A stretch of DNA of 64,000 nucleotides from Arion vulgaris. Its lineage: Eukaryota; Mollusca; Gastropoda; Stylommatophora; Arionidae. The notes below the pieces were generated by a model. The model was not told the origin of the DNA, did not search any database, and worked only from the letters and a program-made list of their open reading frames with translations. Within the stretch, counting starts at the first letter, position 1, and the number at the start of each line of letters is the position of its first letter. Where the stretch lies: the NCBI GenBank assembly GCA_020796225.1, contig CM036754.1, forward strand, positions 66,146,000 to 66,209,999. The letters are read 5' to 3'. Made by a program: the position numbers and the translations under genes. Of this stretch, positions 46,809-57,464 are shown piece by piece.

Positions 46809-47546
46809 ATGTAAGTTAATGTTAGGAGACGTGTCCTCATATCGGATAATCAAAATATGACAACTATATAGAGAGAGATATAAAGAGAGATAGATAGAGA
46901 AAACAAAAGATGTGGTATACCTGATATTCTAAAGCAAACTGGATCTAATGAAGCGTAACAAGAAAACAACAGAACAAACAAGAGAAAACAATTGTTAATG
47001 TTAGTTTCAAATGATGATAAATCACCTACAATAGCAACCGTCGAGTAAACATGCATGTTAGCAAATGACATTGGCCGCCAACGGCGCTGTTTGATTCTAG
47101 CATCCTATTATTACGCACTGTATCTGTTGTAAATGAAGTGTAGTGGTTCTTGATGTAGTTCCAATTAAACATGTCAATTTTCAAACATATATGCGTTATA
47201 TATGCTTATTTTCTGCCATGCCGGTTACGGACAAACAACCGAGAGAGAGATGGTCAATAATGGGGAGTGGACAACCGTTTTGAAACCAGCTGTCGTGTCA
47301 GTCAGCTCTCTGTTGTCGTCTCGTGTCGTCGCCGGACTGTCATATAAAGTTGAGACTCCAACACCGGGCACAATCCTTTTTCCTCAGAATTCAGGTTCCA
47401 ATATCTTTCCGGTTCTTCGAAAGACATTTCTAGCAGTCCGTGATTGCTGGACATTGTCGATTCTGGTCAGTATATTCTGATAGCAGCACCGATAACTAAC
47501 GATCACTGACGGAAACTATAACGAACGTTGACGGAAACAAACGAAG
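46809..47546. other. Upstream region of the receptor gene
   Basis: No coding domain is recognised. The bases just before 47547 are probably the receptor 5' leader. A GTTATATATGC TATA-like word is near 47190, but I cannot show it is a promoter. Confidence 0.35.
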
Positions 47547-47601
47547 ATGACGTTGTCAAAGAGCGTTATTCTTCACCTACTAATTCAAAGTTTCACAACA
47601 G
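47547..47601 (+). CDS. Receptor gene exon 1: start codon and signal peptide
   Basis: The ATG at 47547 (context GAAG-ATG) opens MTLSKSVILHLLIQSFTT, a basic residue then a hydrophobic core, as expected of a signal peptide. The donor is CAACAG^GTTGGT, with GT at 47602. Joined to the acceptor TTACTTACAG^GA at 50004/50005, one base plus two make a Gly codon and the frame continues into exon 2. This is a phase-1 intron of 2403 bp. This start is preferred over the in-frame ATG at 49932, which lies in the intron's polypyrimidine region. No transcript evidence is available, so the join is an inference from splice sites and frame. Confidence 0.7.
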
Positions 47602-47704
47602 GTTGGTACACAATTCTTAAATATATAATATATACATGACAAATATTTCATAACAAGATGTTCCAGTTTAGTGGTTCTCAAACATTTTTAAGCTGGAGCC
47701 CGTC

Positions 47705-47965
47705 ACATGAAGATGAGTAATCTGCTTACATGGCCGAACCATTTAATTTGTTGTTTCTTGATGAAGTCTAGCACTGATGTTGTACCCACTTTTTCCCCTG
47801 GTGTCTTCATTTCTCAACCGGTCTCTTCTTGTTACACCCAGCATTCTGCGTAGACACTTCATCTCTGTCGTGTCTAGTTTTCTTCTACCATTTATTGTCA
47901 GTGTCCAGGTTTGGCACTGGTAACATAATGTGGGAGAAAGATTGTGTTGAACATTGCTATTTTTG
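47705..47965 (-). mobile_element. L-D LINE fragment in receptor intron 1
   Basis: The reverse strand carries the MKCLRRMLGVTRRDR-type segment and a FIKKQQIKWFGHVSRL-like segment, matching 28140-28330, antisense to the gene. Confidence 0.7.
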
Positions 47966-48799
47966 TGTTCATGGTGACTAGATAGTGACTAGAGGATCGT
48001 AAAGAGGATTGTGTTTAGTCAGTGAGTCAAGGAAACCATCAGGATAAAAACACTTCGACGTCTTCTGAAGGAGACTCAGCGTCACCTCATAGTAACATAA
48101 CGTCGGCTAAACAACAAACAACCAACATAGTTGAAGTTAGCTTCTGTAGCACATCATACCAACTCTATTCTTCTTGGTGGGCGCTAAAGAGGGCGTCTAT
48201 TACTTTGTTTCGCTGTTTACAGCGAAGCTACGATATATTCTCATTTCAGCTAGACACACACACATTGTTTGCATAACAATTTTTGAACATGATTGAATTT
48301 TCGATCCCTACTCGCTAAATTAGTCTGTAATTATGCAGTCTGTTAGCAACAACACTACTTGAAGGTGGGGGTAGAGTCTTGGTCAGCTTTGCTGTAATTA
48401 TGCTATTTGAAGGTAGGGTAGGGTCGTGGTCAACTCTTCTACACTGATCTCCACGATTCAACTGGTTAGAATTAAGCAAATATTCTACTACGGGATTTCC
48501 AATAGGTACACAGTTCATTTCATCTGGAGAAGCGATCTGAAGATGACAGGGTAGAATACTTATAAAGTAGTTCCCGCGATAATTTAGAATATCATACAGA
48601 TGAGAAAGGTCATACGCCCATCGTCAGGAGGGTTACCGTAAAATTAACAGCACATGGATTTGAGCACAGTTATGTAGATATATATGTGGATAATAAATCC
48701 GCATTTCATAATAGGGCCGTTGTGTGTTTATTGTCTGTCTGTTTATATTATGTCTGCCGTATAGGAAGTCTGAATCTATCCCTTCTGTTATATCCTCTG
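47966..48799. other. Intronic unassigned sequence
   Basis: Contains an imperfect duplication with TTGAAGGTGGGGGTAGAG and TTGAAGGTAGGGTAGGG near 48358-48425. No gene is recognised. Confidence 0.4.
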
Positions 48800-48965
48800 C
48801 ATGGGCGGCTCGTCATTAGGGGCCTGTGGGGCCGGGCCCCACCAAAAATAATGTATAACGTGTATTTATTATTTTATAAATTAAAATATAGCAACCAAAT
48901 ACCATGATTTATCCGGACAAAAATATCTGGCCCCCACCAACAAAAATGATCACGAGCCGCCACTG
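48800..48965. mobile_element. hAT-type MITE with 8-bp target-site duplication
   Basis: 166 bp. The terminal inverted repeats are CATGGGCGGCTCGTCAT at the left and, read inward from the right, CAGTGGCGGCTCGTGAT, followed by matching G-rich blocks. It is flanked on both sides by ATCCTCTG (48792-48799 and 48966-48973). An 8-bp duplication and CAG-type ends fit hAT. It has no coding capacity, and lies in intron 1 of the receptor gene. Confidence 0.85.
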
Positions 48966-49059
48966 ATCCTCTGCTTGATAAACATCTGTTGGTCGAAACG
49001 TCACTGTATATTGTTTTTGTATTTTGTAAAACTACAGTCATAACATCTCAGTCTCTCTA

Positions 49060-49548
49060 TTATGTACATTACCTCGATGGTATGATACGATACCTCGATG
49101 GTATGATACGATACCTCGATGGTATGATACGATACCTCGATGGTATGATACGATACTGATGGTATGATACGATACCTCGATGGTATGATACGATACCTCG
49201 ATGGTATGATACGATACCTCGATGGTATGATACGATACCTCGATGGTATGATACGATACCTCGATGGTATGATACGATACCTCTATGGTATGATACGATA
49301 CCTCTATGGTATGATACGATACCTCGACGGTATGATACGATACCTCGACGGTATGCTACGATACCTCGATGGTATGATACGATACCTCGATGGTATGATA
49401 CGATACCTCGATGGTATGATACGATACCTCGATGGTATGATACGATACCTCGATGGTATGATACGATACCTCGATGGTATGATACGATACCTCGATGGTA
49501 TGATACGATACCTCGATGGTATGATACGATACCTCGATGGTATGATAC
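49060..49548. repeat. 21-bp minisatellite grown from an L-F LINE, about 22 copies
   Basis: The unit is TATGATACGATACCTCGATG plus G. The array runs straight into L-F sequence (TATGATACGATTACGAACGA), and the L-F copy at 55098 has GATGGTATGATAAGATTACG. Its length divides by three, so several frames on both strands stay open (MIRYLDG and YHRGIVS periods). It is intronic. Confidence 0.9.
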
Positions 49549-49830
49549 GATTACGAACGAGGAACTCAGAGAAAGAATTAAATATATAACCAGTTGAAAA
49601 AGAGCTAAGGAAGAGATGCTGGCGATGGATTGAGAGGGCCGATCGCAAGCATTGCACGACAGGCACTGTTTTGGAACCCGCGCAGGAGGAGTAGAGAAAA
49701 GCCTAGAAACACATGTAGAGAAAACCTGGAGACTGATATTAAAAGGATGAGACTTGGAAAGAATAGGAAGGAATGGCAAGGGAGAGAAAAGGCTGGAAGA
49801 AGTTTGTTGAAAACTGTCTCGTAGTAGTTG
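49549..49830 (+). mobile_element. L-F LINE 3' end in receptor intron 1
   Basis: Reads TNEELRERI, IARQALFWNPRRR and ENLETDIKRMRL across frames, a LINE C-terminal domain related to L-A. It matches 55075-55420. Confidence 0.75.
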
Positions 49831-50004
49831 AAAGGTGAAAAACTTCACTATTTTATTTTATGTATTGTAATTGCCATTTGTAATTTTATCATTTTTCGAT
49901 CCCCGCGTGATATCTTCATTACTAATCATACGTGTTCTTATATAACGTGATCGTATACTATGTGTTGTATAATACATGTTTTTTCTATACTTTGTTACTT
50001 ACAG

Positions 50005-53000
50005 GATTGGTCATTCGTCGGAAAAGTGACGACTTCCCGCTGCCGGACTGTCAAAAAAATATGATTGACCTGCTCTTTATCGCCGACGCAGGAACACTGA
50101 ATCCGGAAACTTTCGGCACAGACCACTACCGCAAACAGATGAACTTTTTCTCTCTACTTTTGGATGTCTTCGTACCCAGCGAGGAGAAAACTCTTCACAG
50201 GGTCAAAGTTGCAATTTTGGCTTCTACAGTAGAAGGTACGGCTCCCAACTTTCGGCATAAAATAAACAAACGGTTTGATTTCAACACTTTTGTAAATAAA
50301 GAGGAACTGAAACTAGCTATGGAAAACGACAGAGTTGATCCTGTGCCAGTTTCTTTCCCGACATCTTCTGCGTTGTATGCTATGCAGGAGTTTTTCAACG
50401 ACTCGGCATACGGGACAAGGCCTGAAGCACAACACATTGTTGTAATGGTGGTTAACGGCAACAAGACTTTGCAAATTAACCACAATGATGACTTCAGAGC
50501 TTTCAACTCATCAGACGTGAAACTGTTGGTAGTTATTATCGGATCGGAAGCTGGAGTTATCGTATCAATATTCCCTACTAATAACTTGGTGGAAGTGACG
50601 TCATTTAACGATCTTATGCAAAATCAGATGATTCCCATCATGCTTTGTTTGAACTGTTATAAAGATTGGTTCCGGTTCAAGTCAGTTAACGATGACGGTG
50701 CAATAGCGAACATATCATGTTATAGAGTCATGTATAGTAACAGTGATATCAACTGGGTTCAAGCTGGGGAAGGTTGTGTGGCTGTAGAATCTGAGTTGGT
50801 GTCGATAGAAACTAAGGAAGAATTGAGTTTTCTAAGGGAGACTCTGCCGTTAAAATTTAACGATATTCTAAATCAAACAGGAGACTCCAACACTTCCGTG
50901 GATGTTTTTATTGGTCTAAGAAGAGATCCGACAAGTTATTCCACGAGGTTCCGTTGGTTGAACGACTTACCACTAGCGTACACAGCTTGGGATGGCGGAG
51001 AACCTCTCGGGGGCCATATTCAAGGTTGTACAGTTTGGAACTTTAATTTGACTATTAACAATCAGCCAGCACTCGAAGAGAATGTAATAGAGTCGCGGGA
51101 GTCTATACAAAACAGAACACAATATCAAAGTGATGGCGATTCTTGGTTTAGTGTTGGATGTGGTCATAAGAAAGCACATTTCTATTTGTGTGAGTCTAAG
51201 AAACGACCTCTGTTTCGTTACGGACGCATGCCCAGGCTTGGAAAACCCAGCGAATACAAGGTGAGAGAAGCGGTATCTAGGAGTGAACTAGGTTTGAAGA
51301 AAGACTATTCTGATATGTTTGGTTTCGTGACAAGTCTTGTGGCGGTCTCTAGTGTGACAGGACAGAGCGACAACCCGTCATTGTTTACTGTATTCCTAGA
51401 CCATGGCTTTGAGAACCGAGTGCCTTCTAATATTCTGATTATGTATCATTGTGATGATGTTGAGCAGACAACAATTCCCTACGCGTTAGTTTGTGATCAT
51501 ATCCAGCATTGTCCAAATAAACGAGATGAATCCATCTGTAACTACCGAAAGTGCGAGGCTACTAACGAGTTCACATGTAGCTCGGGTCAGTGTGTACCAC
51601 GAGATGCTCGGTGCGACCTGTTTCCGGACTGCGCTGACAGAAGCGATGAAGATAAATGTATTAAATGTCGTAATGGGCTTTGTCATGACGGAAGATGCAT
51701 GCCTAAACACTGGTTTGCTGACGGGGAGGTCGACTGTAACGCATGTTCCTCCCGAGGCGATGTCAAAACTGAAATGGCTTCAGTTCCCGATAAAAATATA
51801 GCCCAGTGTACGTTCACATGCAACAGGACTCAGTGTACGTATACATCAATGTTAGGTGATGGAGTAGTTGATTGCACAGGACCAGAAGGACCATTAGATG
51901 AGACTATAGGTAGCATGGAGGCCGTGGTATGCTATTCCAAATATGATAACGTTTCAAATGTCTACAATAACTGGGCGCCTAAGTGTGTGTACATCAAGGA
52001 CAGATATGACGGTCTACTGGGCTGCAGAAACCTGGGACATCTTCAGAACTGCGAGAGTTTCATCTGCCCTGAAGGTTATATTAAATGTCCGAACTCCTAC
52101 TGCATCCCTGTGTATTACGTGGCAAACAAAATGTACGATTGTCCCAATGGAGAGGATGAAACTTTTCCTTTAGAATGTTCTGGTAGTTTCAAGTGCTTCT
52201 CGTCCACAGTTTGTCTTCATCCTGACAACGTATGTGATGGTCACCCACACTGTCCACACGGAGACGATGAGTTCAACTGTCGGGTCACCTGTATGCCTGG
52301 TTTCACATGCCTGGGTGGAGCCGTGTCAGTATCCGACCATAACCTGTCAATCTCCTTAACTGATATCTCCTTCATTGATTCAAGAACCAGATATTTAAAT
52401 CTATCTGGGGTCAACATATCCAATGTTTTCCCAGAATTCCCTAAAGGACGATTCTACAACCTTCTAGAGATGTATCTATCTGGCTGTGGCATCACACATG
52501 CAGACAAAGTATCCTATTCACAGAATGACCTAGGCTCAGTTATCATCACGGACTTGTCCTACAACCAGATAGAGACCATAGCAATGACCAGTATTTTCAG
52601 ATATATGATTAGTCTGAAGTTTTTGAATCTTAGTCGAAACGAGGTTTTGACCTTCCTACATCCGGACACATTCAACACCTATGGAACTGTTTCCGAGCTG
52701 ACCGACCTTGACCTCTCTCATACAAGTATTAACATTCTGCAGCCAGGTCTACTGGTTCCTCTGACGAATCTAAACAGATTAAGTCTCAGAGGTACGAAGA
52801 TCATTGATATGGGATCTGACATGTTTCCAGTGGACTTCTCCCTACAAGTGTTGGACCTCAGAGAAATAAAAGTCAGGTATTTCTCCGCAAACACATTCAA
52901 ATTTCTGGTGGTCACTTCCAATATGTTCACGGACACATTCAAGTTGTGCTGCCCTCAGTTACATAACGATGATACGCCCATGTATGTTTGCGATGCGCCA

Positions 53001-53969
53001 CCAGACCCATTCTCCTCATGCTCTGACTTAATGAGTCAGTCAATCCTGCGCGGACTTCTATGGCTGTTCGGTTGTTTGGCAGTTGTATGTAACGTACTGG
53101 TCATTGTATATCGTCTGGCGTGCGACAGAAACATTCTTAAGATGGCGTATGGTCATTTCGTAATGCATCTAAGCATATCGGACTTACTTATGGGCGTCTA
53201 CCTTCTAACTGTTGCAGTAGCGGATGCTCACTTCAGGGGACTTATGTGGAACGAATATGAATGGCGAAATAGCATTGCCTGTCGAATTGCTGGATTCTTA
53301 TCCACTTTATCCAGAGAAGTATCCACTTTCTTCATATTTCTTATCACAGTGGACAGGTTTCTTGTCATTAAATTTCCATTTGGTCAACTGAAAATGAGAA
53401 AACCTATCACTACCGCATGCTGTGTGCTTGCTTGGTTTATCGGATTCATATTAGCCACAATTCCTCTTCTGCCCCCGTTCGAGTACTGGACAACATACAC
53501 ATCCAACGGAATGTGTCTTGGCTTACCCCTGATTAATCGACGACAACCAGGATGGGAGTTCCTGACAGTAGTCTTCGTCTTCGGCAACTTTGTTCTCTTC
53601 CTCATGATCGCTACTGGTCAACTGATCATCTACAGGACTATGGCCAGCATGAGGTTAGTACAGGGTGCTCTGACCAACGTCAACAACAGACGTGCACAAG
53701 ACTTTGAAGTTGCTAAACACTTGTCACTGATAGCTATGACAGATTTCTTGTGTTGGTTTCCTATTGGGGTAATGGGGTTAATGACCCTCAACGGATACCA
53801 GTTGGGGATGGAGGTGTATGCCTGGTCAACTGTACTCATTCTTCCAATCAACGCAGCTATCAATCCCCTCATCTACACTATCCCAGCACTGTCACAGAAG
53901 TGGTCAGAATTTATGACTAAAAGACACCGAGAGGACTCGTCTCGTAACGGTACAAGGACTAATGATTAA
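50005..53969 (+). CDS. GRL101/relaxin-receptor-like 7TM receptor, exon 2
   Basis: This is one long coding exon, stop TAA at 53967. With exon 1 the protein is 1339 residues. In order: a von Willebrand A-like domain (about 37-229); a C-type lectin-like domain (about 237-418); LDLa repeats (501-530, 535-570, 706-743, 749-777, with degenerate Cys-rich ones between); leucine-rich repeats (about 790-997) closed by a CC Cys cap; seven membrane segments (about 1034-1311). Class A marks: the Cys pair at about 1111 and 1189, DRF (a DRY variant) at 1135-1137, CWFP at 1268-1271, NPLIY at 1305-1309. Type C leucine-rich-repeat GPCRs (relaxin receptors, snail GRL101) pair LDLa with LRR and 7TM. Here vWA- and lectin-like domains are added in front. 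Such receptors sit in the plasma membrane and signal through G proteins; the ligand here is unknown. Codon use is unremarkable and no frame break is seen. Confidence 0.93.
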
Positions 53970-54059
53970 TATTAGGTCATTCATTTTGTCCAATTTCATC
54001 CCGACTAATTTTTTACAATCACTGCTATAGTGATATTTATGATATTATTAATATGTTAA
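53970..54059 (+). other. Receptor 3' flank
   Basis: The sequence after the stop is AT-rich. I see no AATAAA before the LINE remnant at 54060. Confidence 0.4.
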
Positions 54060-54185
54060 CGGACACATAGGACGACCGCGTAAACGATGGATCGACAGAA
54101 TATCCGAGACACTAAAGTCCACCTTGTACAAAGCGCATAAAAAGGCACAGAAAGGCAAAACAGGATTAGAGAATAGATATATAGA
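54060..54185 (+). mobile_element. LINE C-terminal remnant
   Basis: Reads GRPRKRWIDRISETLKS and KGKTGLENRY in one frame, a common LINE terminal motif. It begins 91 bp after the receptor stop codon. Confidence 0.65.
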
Positions 54186-54199
54186 TTAATAAGTATTCT

Positions 54200-54840
54200 A
54201 TATCTATCGGTGTGTAGTCTATGCCAACCAAGACATAGTCTATGTATATCGGTGTGTAGTCTATGCCAACCAATACACAGTCTATGTATATCGGTGTGTA
54301 GTCTATGCCAACCAAGACATAGTCTATGTATATCGGTGTGTAGTCTATGCCAACCAAGACATAGTCTATGTATATCGGTGTGTAGTCTATGCCAACCAAG
54401 ACATAGTCTATGTATATTGGTGTGTAGTCTATGCCAACCAAGACATAGTCTATGTATATCGGTGTGTAGTCTATGCCAACCAAGACATAGTCTATGTATA
54501 TCGGTGTGTAGTCTATGCCAACCAAGACATAGTCTATGTATATCGGTGTGTAGTCTATGCCAACCAAGACATAGTCTATGTATATCGGTGTGTAGTCTAT
54601 GCCAACCAAGACATAGTCTATGTCTATCTGTGTGTAGTCTATGTCAACCAAGGCACAGTCTGTCTTTCGATGTGTAGTATGTGTCAACCAAGGCACAGTC
54701 TATGTCTATCTGTGTGTAGTCTATGTCAACCAAGGCAGTCTATGCCTATCTGTGTGTAGTCTATGTCAACCAAGGCACAGTCTATGTCTATCGATGTGTA
54801 GTATATGCCAACCAAGACACAGTCTATGCCAACCTATTAG
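54200..54840. repeat. 42-bp minisatellite, about 15 copies
   Basis: The unit contains GTGTAGTCTATGCCAACCAA and GACATAGTCTATGTATATCG. It is uniform to about 54600, then diverges. As 42 is divisible by three it leaves 14-residue open repeats on both strands (CSLCQPRHSLCISV, VGIDYTPIYIDYVL). These are not genes. Confidence 0.92.
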
Positions 54841-55074
54841 CTACTGGCTATCATAGACTAAAAACCGAAATTATGCTACAAATTGTCAAAACAACATCAG
54901 CTTTTGAAAGTCTTACCAAAATATGGAACTCCAAGTTATATAGTTTTAATACTATATTGCAATTTTTTTAAATTGTATTGTTATATCGATCCTAACATAT
55001 GCCAGTGAGAGTTGGAAAATGACTAGAGATATAGAATGTAAGTTGAATGCATTTGAAAAAAAAGATGTCTAAAT
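54841..55074. other. Possible LINE remnant
   Basis: A short YASESWKMTRDIECKLNAFE-like reading near 54996-55055 resembles the LINE region before L-F (YGSETW motif). It is weak. Confidence 0.4.
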
Positions 55075-55420
55075 AATGAACGTAAAATGGGACGAATAAG
55101 ATGGTATGATAAGATTACGAACGAGGAATTCAGAGAAAGAACTAAGCAGATACAGTGGAAAAAGAACTACGGAAGAGACGCAGGCGATGGATACGACACA
55201 GATTGAGAAAACTGACCGGAAACATTGCAAGACAGGCACTATTTTGGAACCCGCAGGGAAAGAGGAGTAGGAGAAGGCCTAGACATACATGGAGAAGAGA
55301 GCTGGAGGATGATAATAAAAGGATAGGTAAAACATGGAAAGAATTGGAAGGGATGGCAAGAGAGAGAGAGGAAGAGCTGAAAGAAGTTTGTTGAAGACCT
55401 GTGCTCCGTTGGGAGTTATA
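55075..55420 (+). mobile_element. L-F LINE 3' end
   Basis: Reads RWYDKITNEEFRERTKQI, then after a shift NIARQALFWNPQGKRSRRRP and RHTWRRELEDDNKRIGKTWK. It is the best copy of this family in the window. Confidence 0.8.
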
Positions 55421-55439
55421 AGGTGAAGACGAATACTGG

Positions 55440-55715
55440 AAGACAAACAATGGATACGATTATGGAAAATACTTTCTCAAAGATCTCAACAGACCAGGTC
55501 ATTATATTTTGTCTACATACCAGACACAGCAGACTCAACAAATACTTATATAGACTAGGAATAGGTCAAACAGTTCTCTGCCAGTGTCAACAGGCGTGAC
55601 AGACACCAGAGCATGTCCAGTAAGACTGTCCTCTCATGTGTGAGCCGAGAAGCAACATGTGACCACACCCATTCGACCTAACAACTAAGCTTTGTGGAAA
55701 CCTGATAGACCTGAA
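55440..55715 (+). mobile_element. L-G LINE C-terminal domain
   Basis: Across small frame shifts it reads TRHSRLNKYLYRLGIGQ, C(x)C, QTPEHV and DCP, then a KLCGNLIDLKLTVLFV-like block. The RTGH(S/C)RLN ... C.C ... EH ... CP pattern is a common LINE terminal domain. The last block grades into the 81-bp array. Confidence 0.75.
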
Positions 55716-56372
55716 GCTGACTGTCCTGTTTGTGGTCCACAGTAAGCCAAACGCATTACCAAAGATCGCAGAAGAAGAAACTGGACCTGAAGATGACTGC
55801 CCAATTTGTGGTCCACAGTAAACTAAGCGCATTACCAGAGATCGTTGAAGAAGGAAACCTGACAGATCTGAAGATGACTGCCCAATTTGTGGTCCACAGT
55901 AAACTAAGCGCATTACCAGAGATCGTTGAAGAAGGAAACCTGACAGATCTGAAGCTGACTGCCCAGTTTGTGGTCCACAGTAAACTAAGCGCATTACCAG
56001 AGATCGCCGAAGAAGGAAACCTGACAGATCTGAAGCTGACTGCCCAGTTTGTGGTCCACAGTAAACTAAGCGCATTACCAGAGATCGTCGAAGAAGGAAA
56101 CCTGACAGACCTGAAGCTGACTGCCCAGTTTGTGGTCCACCGTAAACTAAGCGCATTACCAGAGATCGTTGAAGAAGGAAACCTGACAGACCTGAAGCTG
56201 ACTGCCCAGTTGTGGTCCACGAAACTAAGGCTACAGAGACTGAGAACTGACAGCCGAAGTGACGCCCAGTTTGTGGTCCACAGTAAACAAGCGCATTACC
56301 AGAGATCGTCGAAGAAGGAAACCTGACAGACCTGAAGCTGACTGCCCAGTTTGTGGTCCACAGTAAATTAAG
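55700..56372. repeat. 81-bp minisatellite grown from L-G, about 8 copies
   Basis: The unit contains CCAGTTTGTGGTCCACAGTA and GCGCATTACCAGAGATCGTT. In the plus frame it encodes a 27-residue period, including GNLTDLKLTAQFVVHSK, which matches the L-G end GNLIDLKLTVLFVVHSK at about 55700-55745. Confidence 0.88.
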
Positions 56373-56714
56373 CGCATGTGATAGACACCAACTCAGAAAT
56401 GGTGAAATGCACAAGAGAGTATTATACCTAATGATAAACCAATCACTACTCAACAATTGGACTTACAGCTGTCAGCAATGGTGGTGCAAATGCAGTTATA
56501 AAAAGTGTCAGATTTTCGAAGGTTTGCACAATGTGGGTTCTCATGTTTTACCTCCAAGTCTCACAAATGACCACTGAATGCAAAGGAAAGCAATTTCTTA
56601 TCAATTGTTAGGGCCTTTCAAATGTTGATGAAGATATTTTTCTTCGGCTAAGCTCGTTACAGGTAACTAAATATAGGCCCATCATTTTGAACCTATAAGT
56701 GTCATCTCCGCAAT
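56373..56714. other. Unassigned sequence
   Basis: No gene is recognised. The right part may be the decayed 5' part of the mariner relic. Confidence 0.35.
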
Positions 56715-57215
56715 GACTACAAAGGAAGAAAGTCAAGACAATTCCTTCTGCCAGAAAGGTCATGATCACCGTCTTTTGGGACACTGAAGGTGTGATTCTA
56801 GTAGATGTTATGCCAAGAGGAGAGACAATCAAATCTCAAGCTTACATTAACATATAGAAAAAACTCAAATTGACATTTCTGCAGAGTTTGACCAAAAAAG
56901 AATCCAGCAGATCTGCTTCTTCACAACAACGAACACCCTCACACAAATCTGGCAGCATGGGAAACAATCATCAAATTGGGTTGGACTGTACTACCCCATC
57001 CACCCTAAAGTCCCGCTTTGGTAACATGATTTTCACCTGTTTGTTCCACTTAAAGATGCACTTTGCGGACAATGTTTGAAGATGATGAGGGAGTGATTCA
57101 TGCAGCGAAAAATGGGCTACATGATCAAGACAAAATCTGGTACAGGCTAGGAATACATGCCCTTGTTTCACGCTGGCACAAATCCGCACAAGTTAATGAA
57201 GATTGTGTTGAATAA
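56715..57215 (+). pseudogene. Mariner transposase relic (dead)
   Basis: Readings in three frames match the mariner transposase C-terminal half: KVMITVFWDTEGVILVDVM, then LLHNNEHPHTNLAAWE, LGWTVLPHPP, and IHALVSRWHKSAQVNEDCVE before a stop near 57212. The second catalytic Asp of the HDNARPH motif is Asn (HNN, near 56919-56930). The third-Asp region is ruined by a stop and frame shifts. No terminal repeats were found. Confidence 0.75.
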
Positions 57216-57464
57216 TACAAATGTTTAAATGACATGAGCATGTATTTTGTGTATAAATTTCATGATTTTTGATTAAACAGTTGGTGATAAAACCGATGTT
57301 GTGCTTTACTTTATGAATGTCCCTAGTAGTAACGACAGACACAATGGTGTACATTGAAGCTACAAAGGTGCAATGTTCATTATCGAGGATAGATTTTTGT
57401 TGCATGTGAGGAGGATTGACAACTATTTGTAATGTTTTGCTTGTTCTTCAGTCTTAAGGAGAGC
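57216..57464. other. Unassigned sequence
   Basis: No feature is recognised. Confidence 0.4.

Noticed and set aside
47202..47480. 92-residue open frame just upstream of receptor exon 1
   Set aside because: No domain or signal sequence. It is more likely leader or promoter sequence; kept only as an unassigned upstream region.
49069..49848. 259-residue minus-strand open frame with a YHRGIVS repeat
   Set aside because: It is a translation of the 21-bp array plus antisense LINE, within the receptor intron.
49932..50004. In-frame N-terminal extension of the receptor from the ATG at 49932
   Set aside because: This stretch is the pyrimidine-rich end of an intron with a good 3' splice site at 50004, and an upstream exon joins in frame with a better signal peptide.
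54166..54677. Cys-rich open frames on both strands (14-residue repeats)
   Set aside because: A 42-bp tandem repeat automatically keeps frames open. There is no signal peptide or non-repeat domain, and both strands are open equally.
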